Shown: positions 34,882-44,153 of the stretch, piece by piece
Position numbering within the stretch: position 1 is the stretch's first letter
Layout of the letters: every line of letters starts with the position of its first letter
Source of the DNA: Parvularcula sp039818345
Lineage (GTDB): Bacteria > Pseudomonadota > Alphaproteobacteria > Caulobacterales > Parvularculaceae
Assembly: GCA_039818345.1 (NCBI GenBank)
Contig: JBCBUC010000011.1
Location: 1-64,000 of the forward strand
Length of the DNA stretch: 64,000 nucleotides
Direction: 5' to 3'
Position numbers and translations under genes: made by a program
The notes under the pieces: model-generated
Databases searched by the model: none
What the model was told of the DNA's origin: nothing
Seen by the model: only the letters and a program-made list of their open reading frames with translations

Positions 34882-35387
34882 ACGTCGCGAGCTGACGCCT
34901 CAAAGGCATCGGCATAACGAACCGTTCCCTGACGATCGGGCGGGCTTATTACGAGCCTTTGGACATAGCGAGGCTCGACCCCAGGGTAAGACAAACCCAC
35001 GTCGCCTTCGAATCCAAAACGGCTGTAATAAGCGGGGTCACCCACCAAAACGATGCCGTGCGCACCGAGCGATGTCATCTCCGTAAGACCTTGACGGATC
35101 AATTGCGAGCCAATTCCAGTTCGCTGACGATCGGGATCAACTGAAACCGGCCCCAGGCCAAACCAAGCATTCTGCACCCCATCGATCGTCACAGGCGAAA
35201 ACGTGATTTGCCCCACGATCTCTGCTCCTTCGGCCGCCACGAGCGACAGCGTCAGGTCACCCGATCGGCGCAGCGCATCAATAATCCGGGGTTCTGATCC
35301 ATTGCTGAAAGGCATGGTGGCAAAAGCGCGCGCCGTCAGTGCGTGAATAATCGCTTGCTCGCCAGTCTGTTCTGCACGGATAATCAT
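34878..35387 (-). CDS. GNAT family N-acetyltransferase (YhbS-like)
   Basis: 169 residues. GLGPVSVDPDRQRTGIGSQLIRQGL is the acetyl-CoA loop; IVLVGDPAYYSRFGFE is the hallmark of the YhbS subgroup. Substrate unknown. Lies in the trpB-trpA gap, shares the trpB stop region, and precedes a small membrane protein gene on the same strand. Confidence 0.88.
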   Translation of the reverse strand: MIIRAEQTGEQAIIHALTARAFATMPFSNGSEPRIIDALRRSGDLTLSLVAAEGAEIVGQITFSPVTIDGVQNAWFGLGPVSVDPDRQRTGIGSQLIRQGLTEMTSLGAHGIVLVGDPAYYSRFGFEGDVGLSYPGVEPRYVQRLVISPPDRQGTVRYADAFEASARDV

Positions 35388-35397
35388 GTGATGGGGG

Positions 35398-35760
35398 TTA
35401 GCGCCAAGCGCTGACGATCACCAAGGTCAAAGGTAAGAGCCCTGTAATATCGGTGATCGCGATCTTTCGCAAAGGCCCGACCGGGAACCCTGCCCGCGCG
35501 TAGACGATCAAAAACCCGATCATGCTCACACCGACCACGATGCTCGCCAGTCGTTCTGATCGGACATCGACCATCGCGACCAATGCCGCGACCAACACGG
35601 CGAGAAAAAGCGCACCGCGATGAATGAGAAGAACCCCAATATCGCCAGCGGGATCAACCCCATAAAGCCGTTGCACCATGGTCGGAGCGATAAAAACCAC
35701 TGCGGGCGCCACATGGATAAGCGCCAGCAACAGCCAAGCAGTTTTGGTCATCAACGCCAT
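35398..35760 (-). CDS. Small four-helix membrane protein, function unknown
   Basis: A 120-residue protein with about four hydrophobic helices (WLLLALIHVAPAVVFIAP, LFLAVLVAALVAMV, ASIVVGVSMIGFLIVYA, DITGLLPLTLVIVSAW). I do not recognise a named family. It is 10 bases upstream of the GNAT gene and reads in the same direction, so the pair may be co-transcribed. Confidence 0.65.
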   Translation of the reverse strand: MALMTKTAWLLLALIHVAPAVVFIAPTMVQRLYGVDPAGDIGVLLIHRGALFLAVLVAALVAMVDVRSERLASIVVGVSMIGFLIVYARAGFPVGPLRKIAITDITGLLPLTLVIVSAWR

Positions 35761-35920
35761 GAATTTCTCCTCTGTATCCGGAGAAACTAATCATCGCTCT
35801 CTCTTGGCGTCCAAGCGTTACCACCAATAACCGCTATCGACGCCATCACTTCGCGGACGCCCGCATGGACAAAATCACGCGTAGGGTTAGGATTTTCGTT
35901 CGAGATGATGGGAACAACCG

Positions 35921-38314
35921 ATGGTTCGTGGGTTTTTGCTGGCACTGCTGACATGCGTGATGGCGGGCGTTGCCCTCGCGCATCCTGACAATGAAGCGGA
36001 TGAGGACATTTTTCTGCCGCTGGCCTTCGGCGATGACGGTCAGTTGATTGCAACCCTACCCGCCCCCGATGATGACGGGGTTAGCCTGCGCGTCATTCAC
36101 GCGATGCGGCTCACCAGCGGTTTGGGCTCAAACCCGATCGGTCTCGATCGCGGTTGGGGCAGCAATGGCGCCATTGTGCTCTTCCGTGTATCCGGCGGGA
36201 AGCTCACCGCGGAGGTGGAGAACCACACCTATCGGGCGAGTGCGGATAATCCGCTCGAAAAACGCGCTGTGGCACAGAGCTTTGGTCGATCGATCATCTT
36301 TGCCACTGATATCATCGATCAGGGGGACGAGACTGTCACCGCCGACATCTCCGGTCTTTTGTTGACTGACCTCTTGGGCCTTGCGAGTGCTCTCAAAGAA
36401 GACGATGGCGGCCCTTTCACCCTCGACAAAGGCCGCTCACGGATGACCCCTGGCGGGGTTCTCATGTTCCCGCTTAACACAGAAGTCGATACAGAGATCA
36501 CCTTCACCAGTAACGATCCCGGTACGGAGATTTCTATGACAGCGCCCTATCCCGGTGCCGTGACGCTTGGTGTGCACCATAGTTTTGTGGCTTTGCCCGA
36601 ACCAGGATTTGCGCCCCGCCTTGCTGACCCGCGGGTTGGTCCGATCAGCATGCCGATCTATGATTTCTCCGCGCCCTTGGGCGGATCGATCACCCAAAGC
36701 TTCGCCCTGCGCCATCGGCTCGAACTCAAAAATCCTAACAACCCGGATGAAGGCGTCGTCAAACCGATCGTCTTTTACGTCGATTCCGGTGCACCAAAAG
36801 CCATTCGGGACGCCTTGGTGGAAGGCGCTATGTGGTGGGCGGAGGGGTTTGAGGAAGCAGGCTTCCCTGGCGGGTATCGCGTCGAGGTGATGCCCGATGA
36901 TATGCACCCCCTCGATGTGCGTTACAGCGTCATCCAATGGGTGCATCGGCAGACCCGCGGTTGGTCCTATGGGGGTAACATCCGTGATCCTCGCACCGGC
37001 GAGATGCTCAAGGGCCACGTGATCCTTGGATCCCAGCGCGTGCGCCAAGACCGCATGATCTTTGAAGGCCTTTCGGGCACCGAAAAGACCGGTACCGGTC
37101 AGGCGGACGACCCAATCAAACTTGCTCTGGCCCGTATCCGTCAGCTCTCGGCCCATGAGGTTGGGCATGCCATCGGGTTTGGCCATAATTTCGCAGCATC
37201 GGCCGTGGGTCGGGCCTCGGTGATGGACTACCCGGCGCCTTGGGTGATCGAACGCCAGGGCGCCCTTGATTTCTCCCAAGCCTACGATGTGGGGCTTGGT
37301 GACTGGGACATTGCGACGGTGAAATGGCTCTATGGCAACCCAGCGGATGGCGATGCGGTTGTGCAACAGGCCATGGATGAAGGTCTCTACCTGATCGAAG
37401 ATCCAGAAGGGCGAGGCGTTGGCACCGGCCACATCAACGGCGCGGTCTGGGACAATGGAAGTGATCCCGTGGACGAGCTCGATAATGTCATGCGTGTACG
37501 GAAAGTTGCACTTGAGAATTTTGGCACGGACGCGGCCGCCGACGGTATGCCTGCCTCACGCCTGCGCGAAGTCTTGGTTCCGATCTATCTTTACCACCGC
37601 TACCAAACCGCCGCCGCCGCCAAAGTGATCGGCGGATCGTCTTATCAATACGCGGTTATTGGTCAGGACGAGCCCTTGGTGGAAATGGCGCCCAAGGCTG
37701 ATCAGATGGCAGCGCTTGCGATGGTGCTCAGCACACTGAGCCCACAAGCCCTCGATATGCCTGAGAGCATTCTCGAGGTGCTCATCCCGCGGTCTGACCC
37801 TTTTCAATATGTCAGCCGTGAGGAATTTGAGACCGGGACCGACGCGATCTTTGATCTGACCAGCGCGGTAGAAACATCAGCCGATATCTCTCTTGGCGCT
37901 TTGTTTGCGCCCGCGCGCCTTGAACGCCTCGCTCAAAACGAAGCCCGTCATGGCCGCAAAGCGCCTTCGATCGAGGCCGTGCTCGATGAGATCACGAACG
38001 CCCTTTTTGATCCGAACACCGCATCAATGAGAGAAGAGGCCATTGCCGCCGCGGTTCAATCACGGGCGGTTGCCGCTTTCATCAACGCCGACAACCCTGG
38101 CGCCTCCATTGCGGTCAGAGCGGCGCTCCGCGGCAAGATGGAGCAATTGGCTGATGATCTCGAAGATGCAAGCGACCATGGGCCGCTTCTTGCGGATCAA
38201 CTAAAATCGCACCTCGATCGCCCGGCACCAGCAACGGCGCCCCAACCGGCCGGACCGAAAACCCCGCCAGGCAGCCCCATCGGGGAAGACTGCTGGCACT
38301 GTTCAGGCCGATAA
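35921..38314 (+). CDS. Exported zinc-dependent metalloprotease (DUF5117/DUF4953 type)
   Basis: A 797-residue protein with a signal peptide (about 1-20, ending ALA). The catalytic zinc motif is HEVGHAIGFGHNF (near residue 409), the long HExxHxxGxxH form of metzincins, and it is followed by SVMDYPAPWV, the Met-turn. The DUF5117-type N-terminal half (RVIHAMRLTSGLGSNPIGLDRGWG) and DUF4953-type C-terminal helical region with YHRYQ are typical of bacterial secreted zinc proteases. Role is probably nutrient or surface-protein degradation. It occupies most of the gap between trpB and trpA. Confidence 0.88.
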   Translation: MVRGFLLALLTCVMAGVALAHPDNEADEDIFLPLAFGDDGQLIATLPAPDDDGVSLRVIHAMRLTSGLGSNPIGLDRGWGSNGAIVLFRVSGGKLTAEVENHTYRASADNPLEKRAVAQSFGRSIIFATDIIDQGDETVTADISGLLLTDLLGLASALKEDDGGPFTLDKGRSRMTPGGVLMFPLNTEVDTEITFTSNDPGTEISMTAPYPGAVTLGVHHSFVALPEPGFAPRLADPRVGPISMPIYDFSAPLGGSITQSFALRHRLELKNPNNPDEGVVKPIVFYVDSGAPKAIRDALVEGAMWWAEGFEEAGFPGGYRVEVMPDDMHPLDVRYSVIQWVHRQTRGWSYGGNIRDPRTGEMLKGHVILGSQRVRQDRMIFEGLSGTEKTGTGQADDPIKLALARIRQLSAHEVGHAIGFGHNFAASAVGRASVMDYPAPWVIERQGALDFSQAYDVGLGDWDIATVKWLYGNPADGDAVVQQAMDEGLYLIEDPEGRGVGTGHINGAVWDNGSDPVDELDNVMRVRKVALENFGTDAAADGMPASRLREVLVPIYLYHRYQTAAAAKVIGGSSYQYAVIGQDEPLVEMAPKADQMAALAMVLSTLSPQALDMPESILEVLIPRSDPFQYVSREEFETGTDAIFDLTSAVETSADISLGALFAPARLERLAQNEARHGRKAPSIEAVLDEITNALFDPNTASMREEAIAAAVQSRAVAAFINADNPGASIAVRAALRGKMEQLADDLEDASDHGPLLADQLKSHLDRPAPATAPQPAGPKTPPGSPIGEDCWHCSGR

Positions 38315-38353
38315 CCTCTTGCACCACTGACGCGCACGCGGCACCACCCGCCG

Positions 38354-39142
38354 GTGAGCAGACTAAGCACAACATTTGAACGGCTAAAGGCCGAAGGCCG
38401 GACAGCCTTTATGCCTTACATCATGGCCGGAGATCCCGATCTCGCCGTATCGGAAGAGCTCTTGCACGCGCTTCCCGGTGCCGGAGCCGACATGATTGAG
38501 GTTGGTTTTCCCTTTACCGATCCGATGGCAGATGGCCCGATCATCGCCGAAGCAGGCCAGAGGGCGCTTGATGGCGGGCAGACCCTCGCAATGACCCTTT
38601 CGATGGTGAAACGCTTTCGTGAGGCAGGTCATGACACCCCAATCGTCCTCATGGGCTATGCCAATCCGGTGCTGCAGCACGGCGAAAGCTTTGCGGCCGA
38701 TGCCGTCGAAGCGGGCGCCGATGGGCTGATTTTGGTGGATTTGCCGCCGGAAGAATCCCAACCGCTTGACGAACAAGCAAAAAAGGCAGGACTCGATGTC
38801 ATTCGTCTGGCCACGCCGACCACCGATGCCAAACGGTTACCGAAGGTGATCGAACGAGCCTCAGGTTTCCTCTATTATGTCGCTGTCGCAGGTGTGACGG
38901 GGGATCGTTCATCAGACGCGGACACTTTGGGTACGGCAATCAAGGCCTTGCGGACGCAGACCACCTTGCCCATTGCCGCTGGGTTCGGCATCAAGGATGC
39001 GGCATCGGCGAGCGCGGCTGCTGAGCACGCCGACGCCGTCGTCGTGGGCTCAGCCATCGTTAAAGCGCTTGCGGTAAACGGGGTGGACAGTGCGCTCTCT
39101 TTGACGCGAACGATCGCCGAAGGCGTGCACCGACATAAGTAG
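38354..39142 (+). CDS. trpA: Tryptophan synthase alpha chain
   Basis: Cleaves indole-3-glycerol phosphate to indole. 262 residues with RTAFMPYIMAGDPD, catalytic Glu in DMIEVGFPFTDPMADGP and Asp in LVDLPPEES, then YVAVAGVTGDRS and the phosphate-binding GFGIKDA and VVGSAIV. GTG start at 38354 without a strong ribosome site, 39 bases after the metalloprotease stop. Followed by accD and folC as usual in alphaproteobacteria. Confidence 0.97.
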   Translation: MSRLSTTFERLKAEGRTAFMPYIMAGDPDLAVSEELLHALPGAGADMIEVGFPFTDPMADGPIIAEAGQRALDGGQTLAMTLSMVKRFREAGHDTPIVLMGYANPVLQHGESFAADAVEAGADGLILVDLPPEESQPLDEQAKKAGLDVIRLATPTTDAKRLPKVIERASGFLYYVAVAGVTGDRSSDADTLGTAIKALRTQTTLPIAAGFGIKDAASASAAAEHADAVVVGSAIVKALAVNGVDSALSLTRTIAEGVHRHK

Positions 39143-39171
39143 CGGGTTGTGAGGCCCGGTATGGAGACAAC

Positions 39172-40110
39172 ATGAACTGGCTTTCGGACATTACGCCTCC
39201 GGGGATCAAAAAGATCTTTCGGCAGCAAGACGACCAAGCGGACACGCTTTGGACGCGCTGCCCAAAATGCGATCACATGACCTTCAACCGCGAGCTGGAG
39301 CAGGACCAACACATCTGCCCCAATTGCGGCCACCACATGCCGATCGCCCCGATTGCCCGCCTCAACAACCTTTTTGGCGAAGGCTGGGAACGCGTGGAGC
39401 TGCCGGAAACCCCGGACGACCCCCTCAAATTCAAAGACACCAAGCGCTATCCCGATCGCTTACGCGACTATCGCAAAAAGACAGGGGAGCGCGACGCGCT
39501 CGTTGTTGGCCTCGGTGAACTTGGTGGTCGATTGGCCGTGGCAGCGGTGCAGAACTTTGCCTTTATGGGCGGCTCCATGGGCGCAGCGATCGGCGAGGGG
39601 CTGCTCACCGCGGCCCAGCGAGCGGTCACCAACCGCGCGGCACTGATTGTTTTCACCGCCTCCGGCGGCGCCCGTATGCAAGAAGGGATCTTGTCCCTGA
39701 TGCAAATGCCGCGCTCGACGATTGCCGTGCAGATGGTGCGTGAAGCAGGTCTTCCCTACATCGTCGTTCTCACGAACCCGACCACCGGCGGTGTGACAGC
39801 GAGCTATGCCATGCTCGGTGATGTCCATATGGCCGAGCCTGGCGCGCTTATTGGTTTTGCCGGGCCGCGGGTGATCGAACAGACCATTCGCGAAAAACTG
39901 CCCGAAGACTTCCAGCGGGCCGAGTATCTTCTTGATAAAGGCATGATCGATCGCGTCACCGATCGCCGTGAGATGGCAAGCGAGCTTGGAAATATCCTCA
40001 GCGTGCTGATGCCGCCGCGCGGCGCAGCGCAGGACGTTGCCCCGCCGATGAGCGAACCGGCCAATGATGGCCCAGCAATGCCGCAGGACCTGCCAGAGGC
40101 CGCCGAGTAA
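39172..40110 (+). CDS. accD: Acetyl-CoA carboxylase carboxyltransferase subunit beta
   Basis: Beta subunit of the carboxyltransferase that makes malonyl-CoA for fatty-acid synthesis. 312 residues: N-terminal zinc ribbon with CPKCDHMT and CPNCGHHM (about 24-48), then the crotonase-like core with MGGSMGAAIGEGL, SGGARMQEGILSLMQMPRS and GGVTASYAMLGDVH. A short Pro/Ala/Glu-rich tail is typical. folC starts with no gap after its stop. Confidence 0.98.
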   Translation: MNWLSDITPPGIKKIFRQQDDQADTLWTRCPKCDHMTFNRELEQDQHICPNCGHHMPIAPIARLNNLFGEGWERVELPETPDDPLKFKDTKRYPDRLRDYRKKTGERDALVVGLGELGGRLAVAAVQNFAFMGGSMGAAIGEGLLTAAQRAVTNRAALIVFTASGGARMQEGILSLMQMPRSTIAVQMVREAGLPYIVVLTNPTTGGVTASYAMLGDVHMAEPGALIGFAGPRVIEQTIREKLPEDFQRAEYLLDKGMIDRVTDRREMASELGNILSVLMPPRGAAQDVAPPMSEPANDGPAMPQDLPEAAE

Positions 40111-41445
40111 ATGAACGCCAGTCCGACGACGGCCACGGCCGAGGTCGAACGGCTGCTCACCCGCTTTGAGCAAGCATCGCCAGCGACCATCAATTTAGGC
40201 CTCGAACGGATCGAGGACGCCCTTCATCGTCTTGGCGATCCGCATCTTGCCTTGCCGCCAGTGATCCATGTCGCCGGAACGAATGGCAAAGGCTCAACGA
40301 TCGCCTTTATGCGGACGATTTTAGCCGCAGCTGGCCTGCGGGTGCATACCTACACCTCGCCCCATCTCCTCCGCTTCAACGAGCGGATCGTTGTGGCGGG
40401 TGAGCAGATCGGCGATGAGCAACTCGCGCAAGTCTTGGGGCGGTGCGAGGCTGCCGCGGGGGATCTGCCGCTTACCTATTTTGAAGCAGCCACCGCTGCT
40501 GCGTTCCTCGCTTTTGCCGAAACGCCGGGCGACGCGGTTCTTCTTGAAACCGGTCTAGGCGGACGACTTGATGCGACCAATGTTGTGCCCGCGCCGCGTG
40601 CCTCGGTGATCACGCCCATCGGCATGGATCACATGGATTGGCTCGGCGATACCATCACCGACATCGCCTTCGAAAAGGCGGGTATTATCAAAGAAAACAG
40701 TGTCATGGTCACCGGCGCCCAAAGGCCAGAAGTGCTCGATGTCTTGCGCAACCGCGCCCTTGCTCTGGGGGCGGATCAACATATTCTGGGCGAGGACTGG
40801 CAGCTTGCCCGCGAGGGCAGCGGCTTCACCTACGAGGATGAGACCGGCCTTTCCGATCTTAAGCTCCCTCGCCTTCAAGGCATCCATCAAATTGATAACG
40901 CTGGTCTTGCGGTGGCCGCGCTCAAGGCCGCGGGCCTTGCCCCCGATGATGATTTCATCTCAATGGGGATTGATGCTGCTGAATGGCCTGCCCGGCTTGA
41001 ACGGATGAAGCCCGGGGCGCTGACATCGATTGTCACCCAGCATGCCGGCGATCCTGGTGAGCTATGGCTCGATGGTGGGCATAATCCTCACGCCGCGGCG
41101 GTCCTCGCGCGCACCATGGCCGATCTTGAAGAACGCAGCTCCAGACCATTGATCCTGGTGGTTGGTATCGGGAAGAACAAAGACCCGATCGGTTTCTTCA
41201 AACCTTTTGCCGACCTCGCCTCCGCCGTCCTCACCGTGCCTTTTGGTCAGCCGATCGCCTATGACCCCGAGGATCTGGCCAAAGAAGCGCAAGAAGCAGG
41301 CATCCCAGCCCGCGCGATGACCAGCCTCGAAGCCGCGCTGGAGCACGCGGTGAGCGCGTTTGGCCGGTCCGGTGAGGGGACGCCCAGGGTCCTTGTTTGC
41401 GGCTCCCTTTACTTGGCCGCCGAGGCGCTGGAAAAGAACGGATGA
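40111..41445 (+). CDS. folC: Dihydrofolate synthase / folylpolyglutamate synthase
   Basis: Mur-ligase-family enzyme adding glutamate to dihydropteroate and folates. 444 residues with the P-loop HVAGTNGKGSTIAFM, YTSPHLLRFNERI, the Glu-rich EAATAAAFLAF, ETGLGGRLDATN, PIGMDHMDWLG and WLDGGHNPHAA. ATG follows the accD stop directly. The last 4 bases overlap dut (ATGA). Confidence 0.97.
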   Translation: MNASPTTATAEVERLLTRFEQASPATINLGLERIEDALHRLGDPHLALPPVIHVAGTNGKGSTIAFMRTILAAAGLRVHTYTSPHLLRFNERIVVAGEQIGDEQLAQVLGRCEAAAGDLPLTYFEAATAAAFLAFAETPGDAVLLETGLGGRLDATNVVPAPRASVITPIGMDHMDWLGDTITDIAFEKAGIIKENSVMVTGAQRPEVLDVLRNRALALGADQHILGEDWQLAREGSGFTYEDETGLSDLKLPRLQGIHQIDNAGLAVAALKAAGLAPDDDFISMGIDAAEWPARLERMKPGALTSIVTQHAGDPGELWLDGGHNPHAAAVLARTMADLEERSSRPLILVVGIGKNKDPIGFFKPFADLASAVLTVPFGQPIAYDPEDLAKEAQEAGIPARAMTSLEAALEHAVSAFGRSGEGTPRVLVCGSLYLAAEALEKNG

Positions 41446-41891
41446 CACACGTTCTCCTGAAAACCCTGCCCCATGCCGAGGGCCTTCCGCTCCCGGAGTA
41501 TAAAACCGAGGGCGCCGCGGGCGCGGACCTTGTTGCGGCCCTGCCAAGCGACGAGCCCGTGACCCTCGCGCCTGGGGAAAAAGCGATGATCCCCACTGGC
41601 CTTCAAATCGCCCTCCCGTTAGGAACAGAAGCACAAATCCGCCCACGGTCAGGCCTTGCTGCGAAACATGCTGTCACCGTTGTCAATGCACCGGGCACGG
41701 TCGACTGTGATTATCGGGGCGAAGTCCGCGTGGTGCTCATCAATCTTGGCCAAGAAGCCTTTACGATCGAACGCGGCATGCGGATCGCTCAAATGGTGAT
41801 CGCTCCCTATATTCGAGCCGACTTTCAGACAGCAGACGAACTACCCGAAACCTTGCGCGGCGAAGGCGGGTTCGGCTCCACGGGGTCCTAA
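41442..41891 (+). CDS. dut: dUTP diphosphatase
   Basis: Hydrolyses dUTP to dUMP, keeping uracil out of DNA and feeding thymidylate synthesis. The 149-residue trimeric-type enzyme has all five motifs: AGADLVAA, RPRSGLA, GTVDCDYRGE, RIAQMVI and the C-terminal RGEGGFGSTG. ATG 41442 overlaps the folC stop; an upstream start at 41397 is within folC and not needed. In many relatives dut follows coaBC rather than folC. Confidence 0.97.
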   Translation: MTHVLLKTLPHAEGLPLPEYKTEGAAGADLVAALPSDEPVTLAPGEKAMIPTGLQIALPLGTEAQIRPRSGLAAKHAVTVVNAPGTVDCDYRGEVRVVLINLGQEAFTIERGMRIAQMVIAPYIRADFQTADELPETLRGEGGFGSTGS

Positions 41892-41897
41892 GGATCC

Positions 41898-42632
41898 GTG
41901 GCGCCGCGCCACAAGCATCATCTCCTGTTGCCGGAGATCGGTGGCCAGGGCCAACAGAAGCTCGCGGCAGCCAAGGTTCTTATTGTCGGCGCAGGAGGGC
42001 TTGGGTGCCCGATCCTCGCCTACCTCGCCGCGGCTGGTGTCGGTCACCTCACGATCTGTGATGATGACAAAGTTGAGTTATCCAATCTTCAGCGGCAAAT
42101 TCTTTATACAGAAGACGATATCGGTGAGCTAAAGGCGTTAGCGGCAGCAAAAAGACTCCGCCAGCTGAACAGTGATATCACCATCGAGCCGGTGACGGCG
42201 ATGTTGACGGATGAAAACGGTGCGGACCTCGTGCGCGGCCACGATCTGGTGATCGAAGGCGTTGACCGCCTCGCAGCCCGGCAAGTGATCAACCGTGCGT
42301 GCTTGGCGCAAGGCCGTCCGCTCCTTTCCTCCGCCGCATCACGGTTTGAGGGACAAGTCGCGCTTTTCAGGCCTGGCGACAAAGATCACGCCTGTTACGC
42401 CTGTCTGGTTCCGCCTGAAGCCGATGAAGAAGGGCTCTGTGATCGAGACGGCGTGATGGGCCCCGTCGTTGGCATGGTGGGGAGTTTAGCCGCGGGCGAA
42501 GCCATCAAGTTCATCGCTGGGATTGAGCCCACACTCGAAAATGCCTTGCTGGTTTTTGATGCCCGCACCGGCACGGTGCGGAGGGTGAGAATGGCCCGCG
42601 ACCCAGACTGCCCGGTCTGCGGAAACCTCTGA
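41898..42632 (+). CDS. MoeB/ThiF family adenylyltransferase
   Basis: A 244-residue E1-like enzyme that adenylates the C-terminal Gly of a ubiquitin-fold sulfur carrier (MoaD or ThiS). The nucleotide loop VGAGGLGCPIL, DDDKVELSNLQRQILY, the EGVDRL segment and the zinc ligands CYACLVP and CPVC are present. No rhodanese domain is attached. Whether it serves molybdopterin or thiamine synthesis cannot be decided here. GTG start 6 bases after dut. Confidence 0.9.
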   Translation: MAPRHKHHLLLPEIGGQGQQKLAAAKVLIVGAGGLGCPILAYLAAAGVGHLTICDDDKVELSNLQRQILYTEDDIGELKALAAAKRLRQLNSDITIEPVTAMLTDENGADLVRGHDLVIEGVDRLAARQVINRACLAQGRPLLSSAASRFEGQVALFRPGDKDHACYACLVPPEADEEGLCDRDGVMGPVVGMVGSLAAGEAIKFIAGIEPTLENALLVFDARTGTVRRVRMARDPDCPVCGNL

Positions 42633-42725
42633 TGCGAATCTAACAATAATTTCATCTACGACAATCTAGGGTTAGTGAAGAGTCAAGACTTTCACTTCGG
42701 CTTTTTGCGTTGCACAATATTTAGC

Positions 42726-42899
42726 ATGGATTCACCCCAAGACATCAATGCGCCGGTGGCAGAACCCACCGAAGCGGCTGTGGCGGTCGCGGAATCGGCC
42801 TCTGGGCTACCCAGCTGGATGTTCATTATCGTCATGGGCTTAGCTGTCATGATTGCTGCACGGCCGCGTAAACAGCCGGTCGGTCGCCTGGACGGGTGA
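42726..42899 (+). CDS. Possible small single-helix membrane protein
   Basis: A 57-residue frame: acidic Pro/Ala-rich N-terminal part, then one hydrophobic helix (PSWMFIIVMGLAVMIAA) followed by basic residues RPRKQ, which is the positive-inside arrangement. It has no recognised family and no strong ribosome-binding site, so the coding status is uncertain. The frame is open to 42675. Confidence 0.4.
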   Translation: MDSPQDINAPVAEPTEAAVAVAESASGLPSWMFIIVMGLAVMIAARPRKQPVGRLDG

Positions 42900-42953
42900 C
42901 CCTGGGCACCTCTTCGCCCTAACCTTTGCCTGTCTCCAGTTGCAGAGGTGCTG

Positions 42954-44147
42954 ATGCTTCTCCCTCACGATGACCCGATTGTTGTGGCCTCGCTCGCCCG
43001 GACCCCGATGGGTGGCCTGCAAGGCGATTTGGCCAGCCTCCGCGCGCCTGACCTTGGCGCGTTGGCGATCAAAGGCGCGCTTGAGCGAGCTGGCATCAAA
43101 CCCGGCGCCGTCGACGAAGTGTTGATGGGCTGCGTCCTCCCAGCAGGACAAGGACAAGCGCCAGCGCGGCAGGCAGCGATCCATGCAGGCCTTCCCACCT
43201 ATGTTCCGTGCACGACCATCAACAAGATGTGCGGCTCCGGCATGAAAACGGTGATGATGATGGCGCAGGCGATTGCAGCCGGCTCGGTGAGCGTTGGTGT
43301 TGCAGGCGGCATGGAGTCGATGAGCAACGCGCCCTACCTCTTACCTAAAGCACGCTCAGGCTACCGCATGGGCCATGGCCAAGTGCTCGATCATATGTTC
43401 CTTGATGGTCTCGAGGACGCCTATGAAGGCGGCTTGATGGGCAGTTTCGCTGAGATGTGTGCGGATAAATTTTCCTTCAGCCGTGAACAACAGGATGACT
43501 TTGCGATCGCAAGCCTCGAACGGGCCATCGCAGCCAGCGACAAAGCCTTTGCCGAGGAACTGGTGTCGGTGACGATCGCAACCAAGTCGGGCGACACGGT
43601 CATTGATCGCGACGAACAGCCGTTCAAGGCGCGACCAGAAAAGATCCCTCATTTGAAGCCAGCCTTCCGCCGCGACGGCGGCACGGTGACGGCTGCCAAT
43701 GCGAGCTCTATCTCCGACGGCGCGGCTGCGCTCTTGATGATGCGGCAGAGCCAAGCCGATCAATTGGAGATCTCCCCGCTCGCCAAATTGACGGCGATGA
43801 CGTCCCACGCGCAGGACCCGGCATGGTTCACCACCGCCCCCATCGGCGCCTTCGAAAAGCTCTTTGACGCCGAAGGCACCAAGGCCACGGACTATGATCT
43901 CTTTGAGGTCAACGAGGCCTTCGCCGTGGTTCCGTTGGCGGTCATGGGGGAACTCAATATCCCGCATGAGCGGATGAACGTGCATGGCGGCGCCTGTGCA
44001 CTCGGTCACCCCATCGGCGCTTCGGGAACACGGATCATTGGGGGGTTGATCAATGCCCTCCGCTTCCGCGGGAAGACGCGGGGCGCAGCAGGGATCTGCA
44101 TCGGCGGCGGCGAAGCAACGGCGGTGGCCGTCGAAATCCTAGGCTGA
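42954..44147 (+). CDS. Acetyl-CoA C-acetyltransferase (thiolase)
   Basis: A 397-residue type II thiolase. The acylated Cys lies in INKMCGSGMKTVMM; the His and second Cys motifs are GGACALGHPIGASG and GICIGGGEATA. The central block SISDGAAALLMM is typical. It condenses or cleaves acetyl-CoA/acetoacetyl-CoA in ketone, butanoate or polyhydroxybutyrate metabolism; no phb gene is next to it. ATG 42954 has GAGG 5 bases before; the GTG at 42948 is less likely. Confidence 0.93.
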   Translation: MLLPHDDPIVVASLARTPMGGLQGDLASLRAPDLGALAIKGALERAGIKPGAVDEVLMGCVLPAGQGQAPARQAAIHAGLPTYVPCTTINKMCGSGMKTVMMMAQAIAAGSVSVGVAGGMESMSNAPYLLPKARSGYRMGHGQVLDHMFLDGLEDAYEGGLMGSFAEMCADKFSFSREQQDDFAIASLERAIAASDKAFAEELVSVTIATKSGDTVIDRDEQPFKARPEKIPHLKPAFRRDGGTVTAANASSISDGAAALLMMRQSQADQLEISPLAKLTAMTSHAQDPAWFTTAPIGAFEKLFDAEGTKATDYDLFEVNEAFAVVPLAVMGELNIPHERMNVHGGACALGHPIGASGTRIIGGLINALRFRGKTRGAAGICIGGGEATAVAVEILG

Positions 44148-44153
44148 GGGCCT

